Source: Gelatoporia subvermispora B | Lineage: Eukaryota > Basidiomycota > Agaricomycetes > Polyporales > Gelatoporiaceae | Reading direction: 5' to 3' | Assembly (NCBI GenBank): GCA_000320605.2 | Contig: KB445791.1 | Coordinates: 390,272 to 454,271 of the forward strand | Length of the DNA: 64,000 nt | Part shown: positions 38,947-50,958 of the stretch, in pieces | Position numbering within the stretch: the first letter of the stretch is position 1 | Layout: each line of letters starts with the position of its first letter | Notes under the pieces: model-generated | What the model was told of the DNA's origin: nothing | The model's input: the letters and a program-made list of their open reading frames with translations, nothing else | The model's database searches: none | Translations under genes and position numbers: made by a program

Positions 38947-41693
38947 TCATAGGAAGGCTTGAGCTTGCAGCTTCCATATCCGAGCATATTCTCCGCCGTG
39001 AGCAAGCAGTTGCTCGTGGGTACCAGACTCGACGATGACAGAGTCATTCATGTAGCTTGACAATATAGAATCAATACCTTGAAGCCTTCTCAGCCTGGAG
39101 GAAGTATTACGTACAGGATAATATCCGCATGCCGCGTTAGATTACCGAAACGGTGTGATGAGAATAACATCGTTTTGTTGTTCCGTAGCTCTCGTAGTCG
39201 AACAAACAGATCTAGGAAGTGTATGAGGTTCGGGCCATAGTTGATCAGGTTTCCAAGCGTACCGTGTTCTGCGGTCGGGTCTAAGGACGCACTGGGCTCA
39301 TCAAACAGCAGCAGTCCGACTTTCGGCTCGTCCGAAACTACCGATCGCATGAACGTCCGCGCTCTGCATCACCAGTCAGGATGCCATATGACTTTGAATG
39401 AACAGACCATGGACTCACACAGCAAGCCTCTGCATTTGGCCCCCACTCAGGCCCAGGTTCGCAGTGGACGACATCCCGCCCGCAGCACGCAGTGCACCAT
39501 AGTCGACCTTGCGTCCAAAGAGAGAATGCGTACCGGCAGGGATGTCGCCGTAGTAGTCCTGCACCGGCCGTTCGAGGTACGTATCGAGCCCGTCGGGGAG
39601 TCGCCCGATAAACTCGGACGCTCCGCCAAGCTCAGCGGCGCGTTCAATCCGGGCGTTGTCCGAAGCGTGTTCAGGGTCACCGAGGGCGATGTTATCGCGG
39701 ATCTACCAAAGAAGGTTGGTGAGCTGGATAGAGGGAGCATGTGGCAGGTACTAACGGAGAGAGGGAAGTGGGTGTAGTCTTGGAAGAGCACCGAGATTGC
39801 TTGACGGAGATCTTGAAGCTTGAAAGCACGGATATCCTTTCCATCGAGTAAGATTTGGCCTTCTTCTGGGTCGTACAAACGGATGATAAGCTTCAAAATA
39901 GTACTCTTTCCTGAACCATTGGAGCCGACGATGACCTGCAAGTGCCGGCAGTCAGAATACGATCAATGCCATTGTCAGATATGACGCACACAGAGCTGGC
40001 CCGCAAGCAGCTTGAATGAGATATTCTGTAAGGCGTATATATCCGCTCCAGGGTACCGGAATGAGACGTTCCTGCCAAGAAGAAATTACTGTGAACATGT
40101 GATCAAAGTATTCTCTTCGCGCACGTACCTGAACTCTAGCTCTATCCCCGCTCGGATTTTCTGCGTGTCTTCTGGGAAGGGCGCTGTACCGTCCGTGATC
40201 TTGTTTGGTATCTCAGCAATATTGTACAGCTTGCGTATATCTGCAAGCTGCTCTGCAATGCTGGCAGTCCGTTCGTAGATCTTGTACAGCTCCCACGTAA
40301 AGTTGTTCGCGGTACTTTGTATGAGCTGAAGCGATGCGAGCGAAACGGGGATAGACGCGGGCCGCTGGGCTGCACGAAGTGTGAAAATGATCTGTAGTCG
40401 GGTGAGAGTATTCAGAACGTGATGGATGATGGCCTAGAAATGAGAAAGCCTCTGATACCTGTGGCAGTTGCCCAAGTGGACCTTTAAGGAAAGAAATCAG
40501 GTGGAAACGCCCCCGCATGACGCGCTCAGTGTTGAGTTCGCGGAAGTCTCCATCGTCGTCGCCGAGACGCCTGGTAGCTGCCACAAACTCTGAAACATGT
40601 CATAATGAGCAGCTGTAGTAACACCCTGTTACTCGTTCTTACGTGATATAAGATATTCCGCGAGATTACCAGCAATGAGCTCTTTCCGGTGCTCTGGATC
40701 GTTGACAATCCTCTTGTACCCCTGCATTCGCAAGTAGTCATCATTCTTTGTAGTTGCAGCCCATACTACAATGCGGTTTTAAATGACGATCTCGAGGATC
40801 ATTTGGGATAGACAGCTGACCTCTTGCAGTAGTAAGCTGCCCCAAATTATGGACGTGCTCAAGGAACGCCGCTCCGAGCATCAACGCCGCGAGCAACGGC
40901 CCATCCTCCTGTTCCCTCAGGACGTTCACCAGAACGCCAAGCTGAGACGTGACATACACGCACGCGCTCATCAGATCCGTGCTCATGCGCAACGTCTGCG
41001 CCGCCACCGTCCGCCCGCCAGGTGGCGTCGCCCCTCCCAGCTGACGCTGCACTGCTGGGTCATCGAATGTCGGCAGGTCAAGCCGCGCGCGAGCGCGGAA
41101 GATGTGCTGGGTGAAATGCTGCTTGAGTCGGCGCTCGAGCGGGACTTGGGCACGGGAGGAGCAGAGCCGGAGGAAGCGCTGGAGGGTCATGGTTCCGATG
41201 CGTCCAGCTGCGATGCGCAGAAGGAGCTGCCTGTCTACTGTGCGGGTCTCTACCGCGGTTTGTACCTGGTTTTGAGATGAATCAGTGCGCTCGAACATGA
41301 AATGCAGACAGTTCTCTTACGATTGTGAGCATCTGGCCGGAGAACCTGTGAACCTGATGAGCTGCATGGCCATTCGCGCATATTGAGCACACACCAGAGA
41401 TTGACTGCAGGGAGTAGGGATAGTATAAAATGGACCAGTGCGTATGTACATAGTAGGAACCAACAGCTCCTTATACTCGCAATGTCCTTCATCATCCGCC
41501 ATAGGTACGGCGAATTTTGCTTGATCTCGAGGATCTGTTCAATGCGCGATGCTCCGGGAACATGTTCGAGTTCACGAGGAATCTCTTCATACAGATCCCA
41601 GACTCCAACCTTGGTATGCTTGACACGTGAACGATCTTCCGGATCGAACGTGCCTGGCTTGTCAGACAACGCAGCTCTACGTCGTCTCGCCAT
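38947..41693 (-). CDS. Half-size ABC transporter
   Basis: ABC exporter with one membrane domain followed by one nucleotide-binding domain; cargo unknown. ATG at 41693 begins [17 protein letters not shown]. Hydrophobic helices follow ([19 protein letters not shown] and segments around 41.0 and 40.4 kb), interleaved with helical linkers such as [20 protein letters not shown]. The ATPase has Walker [16 protein letters not shown]-loop [12 protein letters not shown], signature [13 protein letters not shown], Walker [15 protein letters not shown] and H-loop [15 protein letters not shown]. The last exon reads [37 protein letters not shown] at 38947-38949. All catalytic motifs are canonical, so it should hydrolyse ATP as a homodimer or with a partner. 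About twelve exons in normal phase. Plasma or organelle membrane cannot be told from sequence. Confidence 0.88.
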
Positions 41694-42633
41694 GTTATAG
41701 GTGACCCCACTTCGTCAGTCGGTTTCCTGGTGTAATTTTTAAAAAAGTTTAAGGGCTTGAGAAGATTCATAACTCACGATGTGCGTTCCTAATTTGTGCG
41801 TCTTGTAATGTCTAGAAAGGTGTCCAGATCCGCGCAAGTCTTGCTCCCGGTGGACAGTGAGACCGTAAATGAGATTGGGAGAGTGAGAAGTGGACACCTT
41901 GAGAATATGCTATCCTCCGCAGAAGCAAATCAAAGCATAAAGTTCATGAAGAATCCAAAGTCAGCCCTCGAGATACTTGCATTGCGTCCTCGCAGCAGTC
42001 GCAGCAGGGCAATTGAATGCCTGACCGTGAGCCACCATGCTGCCCGGCGCCATCGTGGCGGAGCCGCCGGAGCGGACACGCGTCCTGTGGCTGTGCCACA
42101 CAGCACGTGGCACGGGCAAGATGCAGATGACGCCCTTCAGTCGAGTCCGCATAAATATTCCTGTCATGAACCTCGATACTCGCGCTACCCCACACCGGAC
42201 ATCGAACGCGTGACCAATAAAGATAGCAGAGCATGAATAGGAAAAAGTACGCTCACGACGCAAGTCCTCCATCGCCTTTGCCTGCCTTTGCAGGAGTTTA
42301 TACTCATACATCGCGCACTTTATGACTTCATTCTGGAATGTCGAATTCACCCATTTCAGGATTTCCTATGGACATTGATTCCATCATGCCCTTGCAGTGC
42401 TGAGCTTCGAGACATAATGAGCTGAGCACGTGCTATACGGGCAACAGACGACTTATTTGTTCTCTTAAAATGATCCCCAGAATGCCACATACAAGGTCGC
42501 CTATCCTACGTCGCCTTGTAACTTTAACAATACTCGATCTTAGTGATTCCGACAGTTGCTCTCGGATTCCGCAAGAATGATTAGATTCTAGATCAATATG
42601 ATACACATCTACTGTTACAGTGAGGGAAGCGTG
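41694..42633. other. Spacer containing start of repeat unit A
   Basis: Upstream of the ABC transporter and downstream of the first minus-strand GTPase-like gene. Repeat similarity to unit B begins at about 42047. Minus 42365-42275 reads KWVNSTFQNEVIKCAMYEYK, LLQRQAKAMEDLRRE; the unit B equivalent near 47930 has lost the frame after the first half, so this is likely a dying exon. Confidence 0.45.
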
Positions 42634-44003
42634 TCATCTACGCAGGCGTACGCGACTAACGCGGCGGAAGAAGTCGGAAAGAGATCGAACGTTGAACGCG
42701 CTGCGAATACGAGACTTCCAAGGATGTGGGGTTGGTGAGATAGGAATGGACGATGTGCGGGAAAACGTGCCGCTGGTCGGGGATAGTAGCATGTCAACAC
42801 CTTTTGCACTCCCCCGGTCCTCCAGGAAGACATTTGATGCGTGGAACTCGACGAGGCCTCGCTCCGCCTCCTCGAGTTGTACGATCTCATCTTCAATTTC
42901 TGATATCATCTTGCTCGAGTAGGCGAGGACCTGCTCTACCTCTACCGGCTTAGAGGGGTCGGGGTCATTCTGGGCGTCGTGCATCTCCTGCTTCAAGCCC
43001 GATACCTGTCCTCCCCTGACTACGATCTGTTTTTCGATCACGGGTTTCATCAACCGGCCGATGTTGGTCTGATCCAGGCTGATCCCATCCTCCATCAGTT
43101 CTGTCTGGAGGCGCAACGCCTCGGGCTGAGTGCGCAGCAAGCGACGCACGATGTCCTGCGCGGAGTCGAGCGCGTTATTGTGCTCAAGGATCGTTGCGCC
43201 TTCCTCCACAAGCTCCTTGTAATGATATTGGTAGCACTGCTCGTGGTTATGTGCACCGTTGTTGATGTCGATCCTGTCCCAGAGTGTTGTCGCGACGACG
43301 ACGTTCTCGGAAAACTCTCTTCCACAGATCGCGCGAAACATGTCGATATGCCTCTTGACGGACGGGCCGATTCCTCGCTCGCGGATGGGATGCGTGTAGA
43401 TGGCCCCGGAAATCCTTCGGCCTGCATAATATCTATCGTGTGTAATGGTTATCATGATGCGGAACAGTGATGGGGTATGAGAAGTCAGCTCACTCAGAGA
43501 CCAGGAACTTCGCAAGCGCAGTCAGGATCCATGCGTTGTTCCCGAGTGGTTCCAGTCTGTCTAGATCCGGAACGAGGACCAAGCGTACCCTTCTGCCGTC
43601 CAGGGCAAAGGGCTCGGAGAAGCGTAGGCTATAAGCAAGAGACGAATTGCCTTCGACGTCATCCTGGAACTTGCTCAGGACCTCCACAAACTGCAGGGAT
43701 ACTCTGAGAATACTAGAGACATGATCCTTATGTGTTTGTGACTCACTTCGCGACCCCCAGACATTCGGTTGCCAAACACACTGCATGACGATTAGATCCG
43801 CTAATTTTCCATTCTAGTATCTGGAACATACGCTATTACAACGTCATTGTCACCGGTGCTTCGCTCTGAAGCAGTCACGTATAAGCCAGCCGTAATTTTA
43901 TCCAGTGGAAAGAACATACTGGTAGGCGAACGTCGCCTTGAACCTGTAGTCGACGTCGGACTCGCGCAGCGAGATCCACTGGTAAATGACATCGTTGAAT
44001 CGA
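42634..44003 (-). CDS. Degenerate P-loop GTPase-like protein, unit A
   Basis: Related by pattern to the AIG1/IAN-like GTPases expanded in Agaricomycetes, but without nucleotide-binding residues. Read on the minus strand: an N-terminal exon DVIYQWISLRESDVDYRFKA (start unresolved), then HAVCLATECLGVAK where the P-loop should be, then a 45-base intron. Next come FVEVLSKFQDDVEGNSSLAY and LDGRRVRLVLVPDLDRL in place of the DTPG segment. The second half is well kept: RRISGAIYTHPI, HIDMFRAICGREFSENVVVA, ATILEHNNALDSAQDIVRRL. It ends in a helical, acidic tail (SSKMISEIEDEIVQLEEAER) and SLSDFFRRVSRVRLRR, TGA at 42634-42636. Missing are GK[S/T] (AK-V here) and DxxG. The long frame is preserved in unit B too, which argues against simple decay. 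Confidence 0.6.
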
Positions 44004-45370
44004 TAAGGAATTATCCGAGATGAGGAATAGGATAGGAGACACAGAATTGTGTGGGACTGAGGTCCATAGGGGACTGTGGGACTCCATCAGAGTAATTATA
44101 CCGGACTGCAAGTTGCATGAGGTGGTTGAGTTGGCGACGGTGAACAAGAGCACAAAAGCATCTGACATGCTTCCAGATGTGCACCCGGCACCTGTCCCGC
44201 CCACGCGACAGGCACGCGCTGGCGTCCGGGGTAATTTTACGTGCACGGCATCGCCGCTCGGGCAGATGTATTGATCGATGCATCACATGGGCACCTTGCA
44301 TTGCGACTGCTCACCGACTCTGGGGTGGCTTCACAAATTACCTCCCACTCGAAATTTGATCGTTCAATTTGTAGAGATAATCCAGAGTTAAACAGTGTCC
44401 CATGCGCGGATACGTGTACGCTTTTCTCAAGCCTAGTTACCCGAACAACGCACCGGTTGAAGCACATTCCGATTCCCTCCAGGGAGCTGGGCACATGTGT
44501 CCACTCCAGGGTCATTATTGATCGGGAACTATCTCGGAGACAGCAGCCTAAGGGCATCGGAAGCTAACAGTACTGCAGCGAATTGCGCTGGGTTGTCGGC
44601 TATACTTGTATCGGAGAGATGGTCGGAGTACCGCCGCGCAAACAGCGGAGCTACAAATATGACAACATTGTTGGCTCAAGATTAGCCGCATTAGGGCGGA
44701 GCTTTGACTTATGGTTGAAGAGAACTATCTTTTGTTCGACTGCTGCAGAACTATGCACACGTTGCGTGTTGCCTCCTGCCATAGGAGGATTGGATCTGCA
44801 ACATTTGGAACTGTCGTTGTCGATTTTTTGACCACCAGCAAATCGATTCCCTCCTCGAGCTAAGATAGCGACATGACGCCGAATCGAGGACTATCGCATG
44901 CTATTGTTCTTGGGGACTCCGCGCTGCATTCTCCGCGGCATTTGGTTGCCAGATACTCAGCGCCTCAGCGCAGGTGAGACAAAAGCACTTTGTGGGTCCA
45001 TGTGAACAGTTGTACCTCATCGACGTCATTCCCTTGTACTCCATTGCGGAGACCATGCGACATTGCTCAGTTGCGAGGACATCTGGGCGTGGTCATCATG
45101 TGCAGCTGTCATTCCGGTCGCGAACTTATGCTTCTCATTATGCGCTTCCACGCTTGCTTTGTACCACATTCAGAACGTTCTAGTCCATGGTTCAGCAGAA
45201 ATTACCCCTGACGGGACCAGATGCACCGGAACTGGAGGAATGTCTCTACCTCAGGTGTCAGCGCTCCCAGAGAGGTACATAAGGAACCTTCGCGCTACGA
45301 TAACCCTCATCAACTCTTGAAATCTCGTGTTCATCACCGAGGCGTTCCCCATATTGCTACAGCTCCAAAG
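44004..45370. promoter_or_regulatory. Shared head-to-head spacer, unit A
   Basis: About 1.4 kb between the divergent genes of unit A, strongly similar to 49.6-50.96 kb in unit B. One well-kept stretch is around 44955-45050 (agcactttgtgggtccatgt). Frames here are open in one copy and broken in the other, so this is probably noncoding and holds both promoters, though small 5' exons cannot be excluded. Confidence 0.4.
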
Positions 45371-46107
45371 ATGCAACTGGAATATCTCGTTGGGTATGTA
45401 AATGTGTCTACGTTCACACTCTATGCCAACGTTTTGTTTTCCAGCGTTATGGGCGTGGACGGGGCGGGCAAATCATCGGTACGATATATAGTCAGTGATA
45501 TCGCGGTCCTGACTGAATTTATCCCAGATGGTCAAGTTGCTGAGCAACGACGAGAGGATACAACCAGGCCGCGACTTATCATCGTTGTCCAGTCGTATGC
45601 AGCCGACTTGCCCCTTCAACGTGAACGGCAAAACGGTGGCTTTGATTGACACATACGGAATCGACGGAAACCAAATCGATTCTGAGAGGTTGGTCGTTCG
45701 AAATATGGAAAGTTGTCTTAAATCGGCGTATGTTGCGACTCTCCGCGTCGTATATCTAAAAAGCTAACCTCCGTCGTATCAGAGAGAAGGAAGGCGCCAA
45801 GCGCGCAGGAGTCCTCTGGCTGCACAGCGTCGACCGCGACTCTCCAACAATGATCACAGTGAATACCATGAAGACCCTTGCTGGATTGTGTGCTGCTAGG
45901 ACGTCTCCTCCAGACCTACGCAAAGTCGTGATTGTAATCACTCAATGGGAGACTGTATCGCAGGACATTGCAGTGGAAAGTGAGACTCGGTTGAAGTCGG
46001 AAGGCTTCAAGCGACTGTTGGATGCGGGGGCTCGGTTGGAGCGGCATGATGGCACTTTGGACTCTGGGTTGCAAATCCTGTCGCGTCTCCTCAGCAGTGA
46101 CCAGTAG
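45371..46107 (+). CDS. Small P-loop GTPase, unit A
   Basis: Short GTPase of about 200 residues related to AIG1/IAN-type GTPases. ATG at 45371: MQLEYLVG, intron, VMGVDGAGKSS (G1 intact), intron, MVKLLSNDERIQPGRDL, SSLSSRMQPTCPF, then VNGKTVALIDTYGIDGNQ with G3 as DTYG. After further splicing come GAKRAGVLWLHSVDRDS and RKVVIVITQWETVSQDIA, whose TQWE stands at the G4 base-recognition position. The end is GARLERHDGTLDSGLQILSR, LLSSDQ, stop at 46105-46107. It has no C-terminal coiled coil or membrane segment, so it is about the G domain alone. Exon borders are canonical. The base-specificity motif departs from the classical NKxD. It is divergent from the degenerate partner. Confidence 0.75.
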
Positions 46108-46927
46108 ATATGTTGCAGAATGTATTACTGATCTCGGAGGTGGCGATGATAAACGGATCCTTCACTATGTGTAGGGCATGATTACCAAGTATATGTTTCT
46201 TCTTTTGGTAGCACCATGCGGTACTTTTTACCAACCTGATATCTTGTTTGTGCTGCTGCAGAGTCCAGGTATATTTCGACAATGTTTGATGCTTTGGATC
46301 GATGGCTCTTTAGGAGTGCGTCTACTCCACAAAGAATTGAAAGTGCTGCGGCCGTTACAAGGGAAAACAAGGACACCCGCCCGAACACCAAGCGCGACAC
46401 GCACGCATCCATCAGGATCATTATTTGCGCCTCAGGCGACGGCGTGTGCCCGCGCTGACTCCGCGCTACCGGGTCGACGGTTCACAATCGAATTGAGCAC
46501 GGGCGCGGAAGTTGTGCTGCGCGAAGTACTCCCTGAGCTGACTGCATCAATAATAACTTCTACTGTTTGCGAGTTCTTCACAAGTATTTCATCGCTCATG
46601 GCTGGTCTAATTTGCTGCACAGGCACCAGGTTTAGTGCTGGCTACACATGCGGAGATACCAACGGGCATGGATGGACTTCGGATTCGGTGGCTCGAACTC
46701 GCATGATGACGATGCGGACAGCAGCTTAGGCGAGTATTTCTGTGACCACATTTCCTTTTGCATGTAGGTAGGTTGTCTCTTTTTACGCACGCGCACGCGC
46801 TCTACTTGCACTAGCCGGTTCCCGTGCCTCCGGCACGAAATAATGCGTGAATAGGACTTAGTGTCCGGAGGTTATGGCCAGAATTGTCAGAAGATACCAT
46901 GCTCGAAGTGCGTGAGGCAAACTGATT

Positions 46928-46972
46928 GGGACCTCTCACCGACCATCTTCGATGGTCGGCTCATGATCCCGG
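46928..46972. repeat. Hairpin-bearing direct repeat, copy 1
   Basis: Contains a perfect 9-bp inverted repeat, CCGACCATC-TTC-GATGGTCGG (46939-46959), inside a longer motif that recurs 120 bases later. Both copies share cctctc before the stem, gatggtcggctcatg after it and an ending in ccgg. Confidence 0.7.
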
Positions 46973-47046
46973 CTAGCAGATAAGATGCTACCAGTCACCT
47001 CACAGTCACTACGCTTGAAGCACATGAGTTTCTGAAGGCCGACTTG

Positions 47047-47090
47047 GGGCCTCTCGCCGCCATCTTTGATGGTCGGCTCATGGCCCCGGG
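47047..47090. repeat. Hairpin-bearing direct repeat, copy 2
   Basis: Second copy of the motif. The inverted repeat is imperfect here (GCCGCCATC-TTT-GATGGTCGGC, 47056-47077, one base lost from the left arm). Same flanks as copy 1. Confidence 0.7.
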
Positions 47091-48221
47091 AGTAGGAAAG
47101 AGGTCAGCTATAGGCTATTATGCTTGTGGTGTGCCGCAAGTGGGACATAGTAGGACAAATTTATCGGGGCCTCGAGTCAGCCACTACCAAGGACGGTCAA
47201 CTTGTGGGATCGATATATGAAAGGCTACAGGAATTAAGGGAGAGTCCTGGTGAGTCGTGGAGTCTGGACACCGTGAACTGCAGTTGCTCCTGCCTTCCAT
47301 TTTTAGTGAATTTTCTCAATAAGGAAGCCCCGTGACCGGTACGCAATTACTATAGAAGATTGTTGAATCTGGATAATTTCGGAGCATGTATTCATGTAGT
47401 TAGTAACCCTTGGGCGTCTGCTTTGGCCGCGCGTCGGTGCTCATCCGAAGTCAAAGTCAACTTGTGCGGTATCATGACTTGATCCAGTACAGATTACACC
47501 GGCCACACTGAAAAGAGCTAAAGTGGGGATGAAGTGTCATTTGAAGTGAAGGAGATGCTCTAGACCGAATGAAACCCGTGATGGCGGGTTGATGCAGAAC
47601 TATGTCATCCTACAGCGATAGCCAAGAAGAGAGCGCCATCGTGGCGAAGCCGCCGGAGTGGACATGCGTCCTGTGGCTGTGCCACACAGCACGTAACACA
47701 GGCAAGATGCAGACGATGCGCTTCAGTCGAGTCCACATATTCCTGTCATGAACCTCATTTCTCGCGCTATTCCACACCGGACATCGAACGGGCGATCACT
47801 GAGAGCAGAGCATGAATAAGAAAACTTTTGCTCACGACGAAAGTCCTTCATCGCCTTTACCGGGCATTTGCAAGAATTCATACTCATACATCGCGTACTT
47901 TATCTCTTCATTCTCGAATGTGGAATTCGCCCATTTTGGGATGTCATCTAGACATTGATTCCGCCATCCCTCTACAGTGCTGAGCTTCGGGACATAATGC
48001 GCTGACCATGTGCCATGCGGGCAACAGATGGGTCATTTGTTTTCTTAGAATAATCGCCAGTGCCACATACAAGGTCGCCTATCCTGTCTCGCCTTGTAAC
48101 TTCAACAATACTCGATCTAAGTGTTTCCGACACTTGCCCTCAGATTCTGCAAGCATGACTGGATTCTAGATCAATATGATACACATATACTGTTACAGTG
48201 AGGGAAGCGTGTCAGGAGACC

Positions 48222-49595
48222 TCATCTAAGCAGGCGTACATGACTAACGCGGCGGAAGAAGTCGGAAAGAGATCGAACGTTGAACGCGCTGCGAATGCGA
48301 GACTTCCGAGGACGTGGGGTTGGTGCGATAGGAATGGAAGATGTGCGGGAAAACGTGCCGCTGGTCGGGGATAGTAGCATGTCAACACCTTTTGCACTCC
48401 CACGGTCCTCCAGGACGGCATTTGATGCGTTAAACTCGACGAGGCCTCGCTTCGCCTCCTCGAGTTGTACGATCTCATCCTCTATTTCTGATATCATCTT
48501 GCTCGAGTAGGCGAGGACCTGCTCTACCTCTACCGGCTTAGTGGGGTCGGGGTCACTCTGGGCGTCGCGCATCTTCTGCTCCAAACCCGATATCTCTTTT
48601 CTCCAGTCCTCGATATCTCCTTCGATCACTCGCATCATCAACCGGCCGATGCTGGTATCAGCGAGGCTCATCCCAGCATCTACCAGTTCCGTCTGGAGGC
48701 GCAGAGCCATAGGCTGAGTGCGCAGCAAGCGACGCACGATGTCCTGCGCGGAGTCGAGCCCGTCATCGTGCCTAAGGATCGATGCGCCTTCATCCACAAG
48801 CTCCGTATAGTGATATCGGTAGCACTGCTCGTGGTTATGCGCGCCGTTGTTAATGTCGACGGTGTTCCAGAACGTTGTCGCGATGATGACGTTCTCGGAA
48901 AAATCTCTTCCACAGATTGCGCGGAACATGCCGATATTCCCCGAGACGTAAGAACCGATTCCTCGTTCGCGAATATGATGCGTGTAGATAGCCCCGGCAA
49001 GCCTTCGGCCCGCACGATATCTAGTCGTATTTTACGGCCGTTATTATTCGGAACCATTGTGGAGTGCGGGAAACCAACTCACTCAGAGACCAGGACATTC
49101 GCAAGCGCAATTAGCATCCGTGTGTTGTTCCCGAGTGGTTCGAGTCTGTCTAGATCCGGAACGAGGATCAAGCGTACCCTCCTGCCGTCCAGAAGAAAGG
49201 GTTCGGAGAAGCGTAGGCCAAGGTCAAGGGCCGAATAGCCCTCGACGCCATCCTGGAACTTGCTCAGGACCTCCACAAACTGCAGGAACGCTCTGAGGAT
49301 TCTGGAGACATGGTCCCTATGTGCTTGTGACTCACTTCACAACCCCCAGACCTTCGGTTGCCAAACACACTGCGTGACAATTAGATCCGCTAATTTTCCA
49401 CCCTAGTATCTGAGACGTACGCTATTACAACGTCATTGTCACCAGTACTTCGTTCTGGATCAGTCACGTATAAGCCAGCCGTAGTCTTACCCAGTGAACA
49501 GAACATACTAGTATGTGAACGTCGCCTTGAACCTGTGGTCGACGTCGGACTCGCGCAGCGAGACCCACTGGTGAAAGACATCGTTGAATCGATAA
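48222..49595 (-). CDS. Degenerate P-loop GTPase-like protein, unit B
   Basis: Paralog of the minus-strand gene of unit A with the same exon pattern. The P-loop site reads HAVCLATEGLGVVK followed after the intron by AFLQFVEVLSKFQDGVEG; GK[S/T] is VK-A. The G3 site is again LILVPDLDRL, without DxxG. The second half reads MFRAICGRDFSENVIIATTF, ASILRHDDGLDSAQDIVRRL, MSLADTSIGRLMMRVIEGDI, then the acidic helical tail SSKMISEIEDEIVQLEEAKR and SLSDFFRRVSHVRLLR, TGA at 48222-48224. Between A and B the protein has many substitutions but the frame of over 230 codons is open in both, and the same key residues are absent. The 5' start is not resolved. Likely expressed; function unknown. Confidence 0.6.
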
Positions 49596-50958
49596 GGAAT
49601 TATCCGGGATGAGGAATAGGATAGGAGGCACAGAATTATGCGCGGCTGAGGTCCGCTGGACACTGGTGAACATCATCGAAGTAGTTATACCGGACTGCAG
49701 TTGGCGACGGTGAATACAAGAGCACAAGAGCGTCTGCCGTGCTCGATTCGTCGCCGAGTGGTGTGCGCCTGTCCTGCCCACGCGGCAGGCACACGCTGGC
49801 GTCCTGGCGACTATTACGTGCACATATCGCCTCTCGGAGAGTTGGATGGATTGATGCATCATATACTGCTCAAGGACTCTTGGGTGACTTCACAGAGTAC
49901 CTCCTGCTCGAAACCTGAGTGTTCAATTTTGTAGAAGTGATCTAATCTGAAAATAGCGATCCATGCATGGATACACCTGCGCGTTTCTCAAGCCTAGTTG
50001 TCGGACTTTGCCCGAACGACGCACAGGTTGGACTACGTTTCCTTTCTCCTCAGAGAACTGGGCATACTAAGTCCCTCAAAATACATCATTGTTGGGACAT
50101 GAGTTCAGAGACAGCAACTTAGGGGCAGCGAAAGTTAACACGGTGCGCGAGTTGCGCTGAGTTGTCGGCTATTACACGTGTGTCGGAGAGATCATCTCAT
50201 CTCTCAGCGTCTGAGAGATGGTCGGAGTTCCGCCGCACATATCAGCGGGGATTCAAATGCAGCAACATTGTTGGCCCAGGAATGGTCACATCGAGGGGGT
50301 CTTGACTTCTGATTCGGGAAAGCCCTCTCTTGTTCGGCGCTGCAGAACCATGCACACGTTGTATTTTACCTCCTGCTATCAGGACTAGGCCTACAAGCTG
50401 TCGTTCTCGATTTGTACTGGGAGGCCGATTCCCTCTTCGACCTACTATAGCTGCATCACGCCCAATCGGACATTGTCGTATGGCGTTGTCCTTGGGGACT
50501 CCGCGCTGCATTCTCCGCGTCATTTGGTCGCTAGATACTCAGCGCTTCAGCGCAAGTGAGACAAAGGCACTTTGTGGGTCCATGTGAACGGTTCTACATA
50601 GTCGGCGCCTGTCCCTTGTACTCCGTTGCGGGAACTGTTCGACGTTGCTTAACTGCAAGATCATCCGGACATGGTCACCATGTGCATTGATATCTCGGTT
50701 GCGAACTCATTCTTCTCGTTAGGCACTGCCGTGCTTACTTTTGTGTCACGTTTAGAACGTCCGAGGTCATGGTTCAGCAGCAACCATTCTTGATGGGATC
50801 AAATACCCGGAAATTTGAGGGATGAGTGTCCTCTGTCTCGTACATCGGCGTCTTCACAGAGGTACATAAGAAACCTTCGCGCTGCGATCACCCTCATCAT
50901 CCTTTGCAAACTTGTGATTATCACCGAGGGTTGTTCCCATATCGCTACAGCTCCAAAG
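49596..50958. promoter_or_regulatory. Shared head-to-head spacer, unit B
   Basis: Counterpart of 44.0-45.37 kb. The stretch at 50530-50640 (gcactttgtgggtccatgtg) is nearly the same as in unit A. Likely bidirectional promoter and leaders. Confidence 0.4.

Larger units (their letters stand above)
42047..46112. repeat. Segmental repeat unit A (about 4.07 kb)
   Basis: First copy of a directly repeated block carrying two divergent GTPase-like genes. Matching sequence in unit B lies about 5,580 bases downstream all along the block: gcgccatcgtgg at 42047 and 47633, gatcaatatgatacaca at 42591 and 48169, tcgcgtctcct at 46081 and 51668. The offset shift of about 10 bases shows only small indels. Divergence is visible in most lines, so the duplication is not recent. 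Confidence 0.85.
46113..47632. other. Spacer between repeat units A and B
   Basis: Mostly unique. Sequence at 46190-46300 is weakly similar to 51780-51900 after unit B (ccaagta.atgt, tag..ccatgc, gtccaggta.tttcga), so the ancestral block was longer. Contains the paired hairpin repeats listed separately. No recognised gene. Confidence 0.45.

Noticed and set aside
41796..42236. Plus-strand frame of 146 codons
   Set aside because: It crosses the edge of repeat unit A and is not kept in unit B; no protein family fits.
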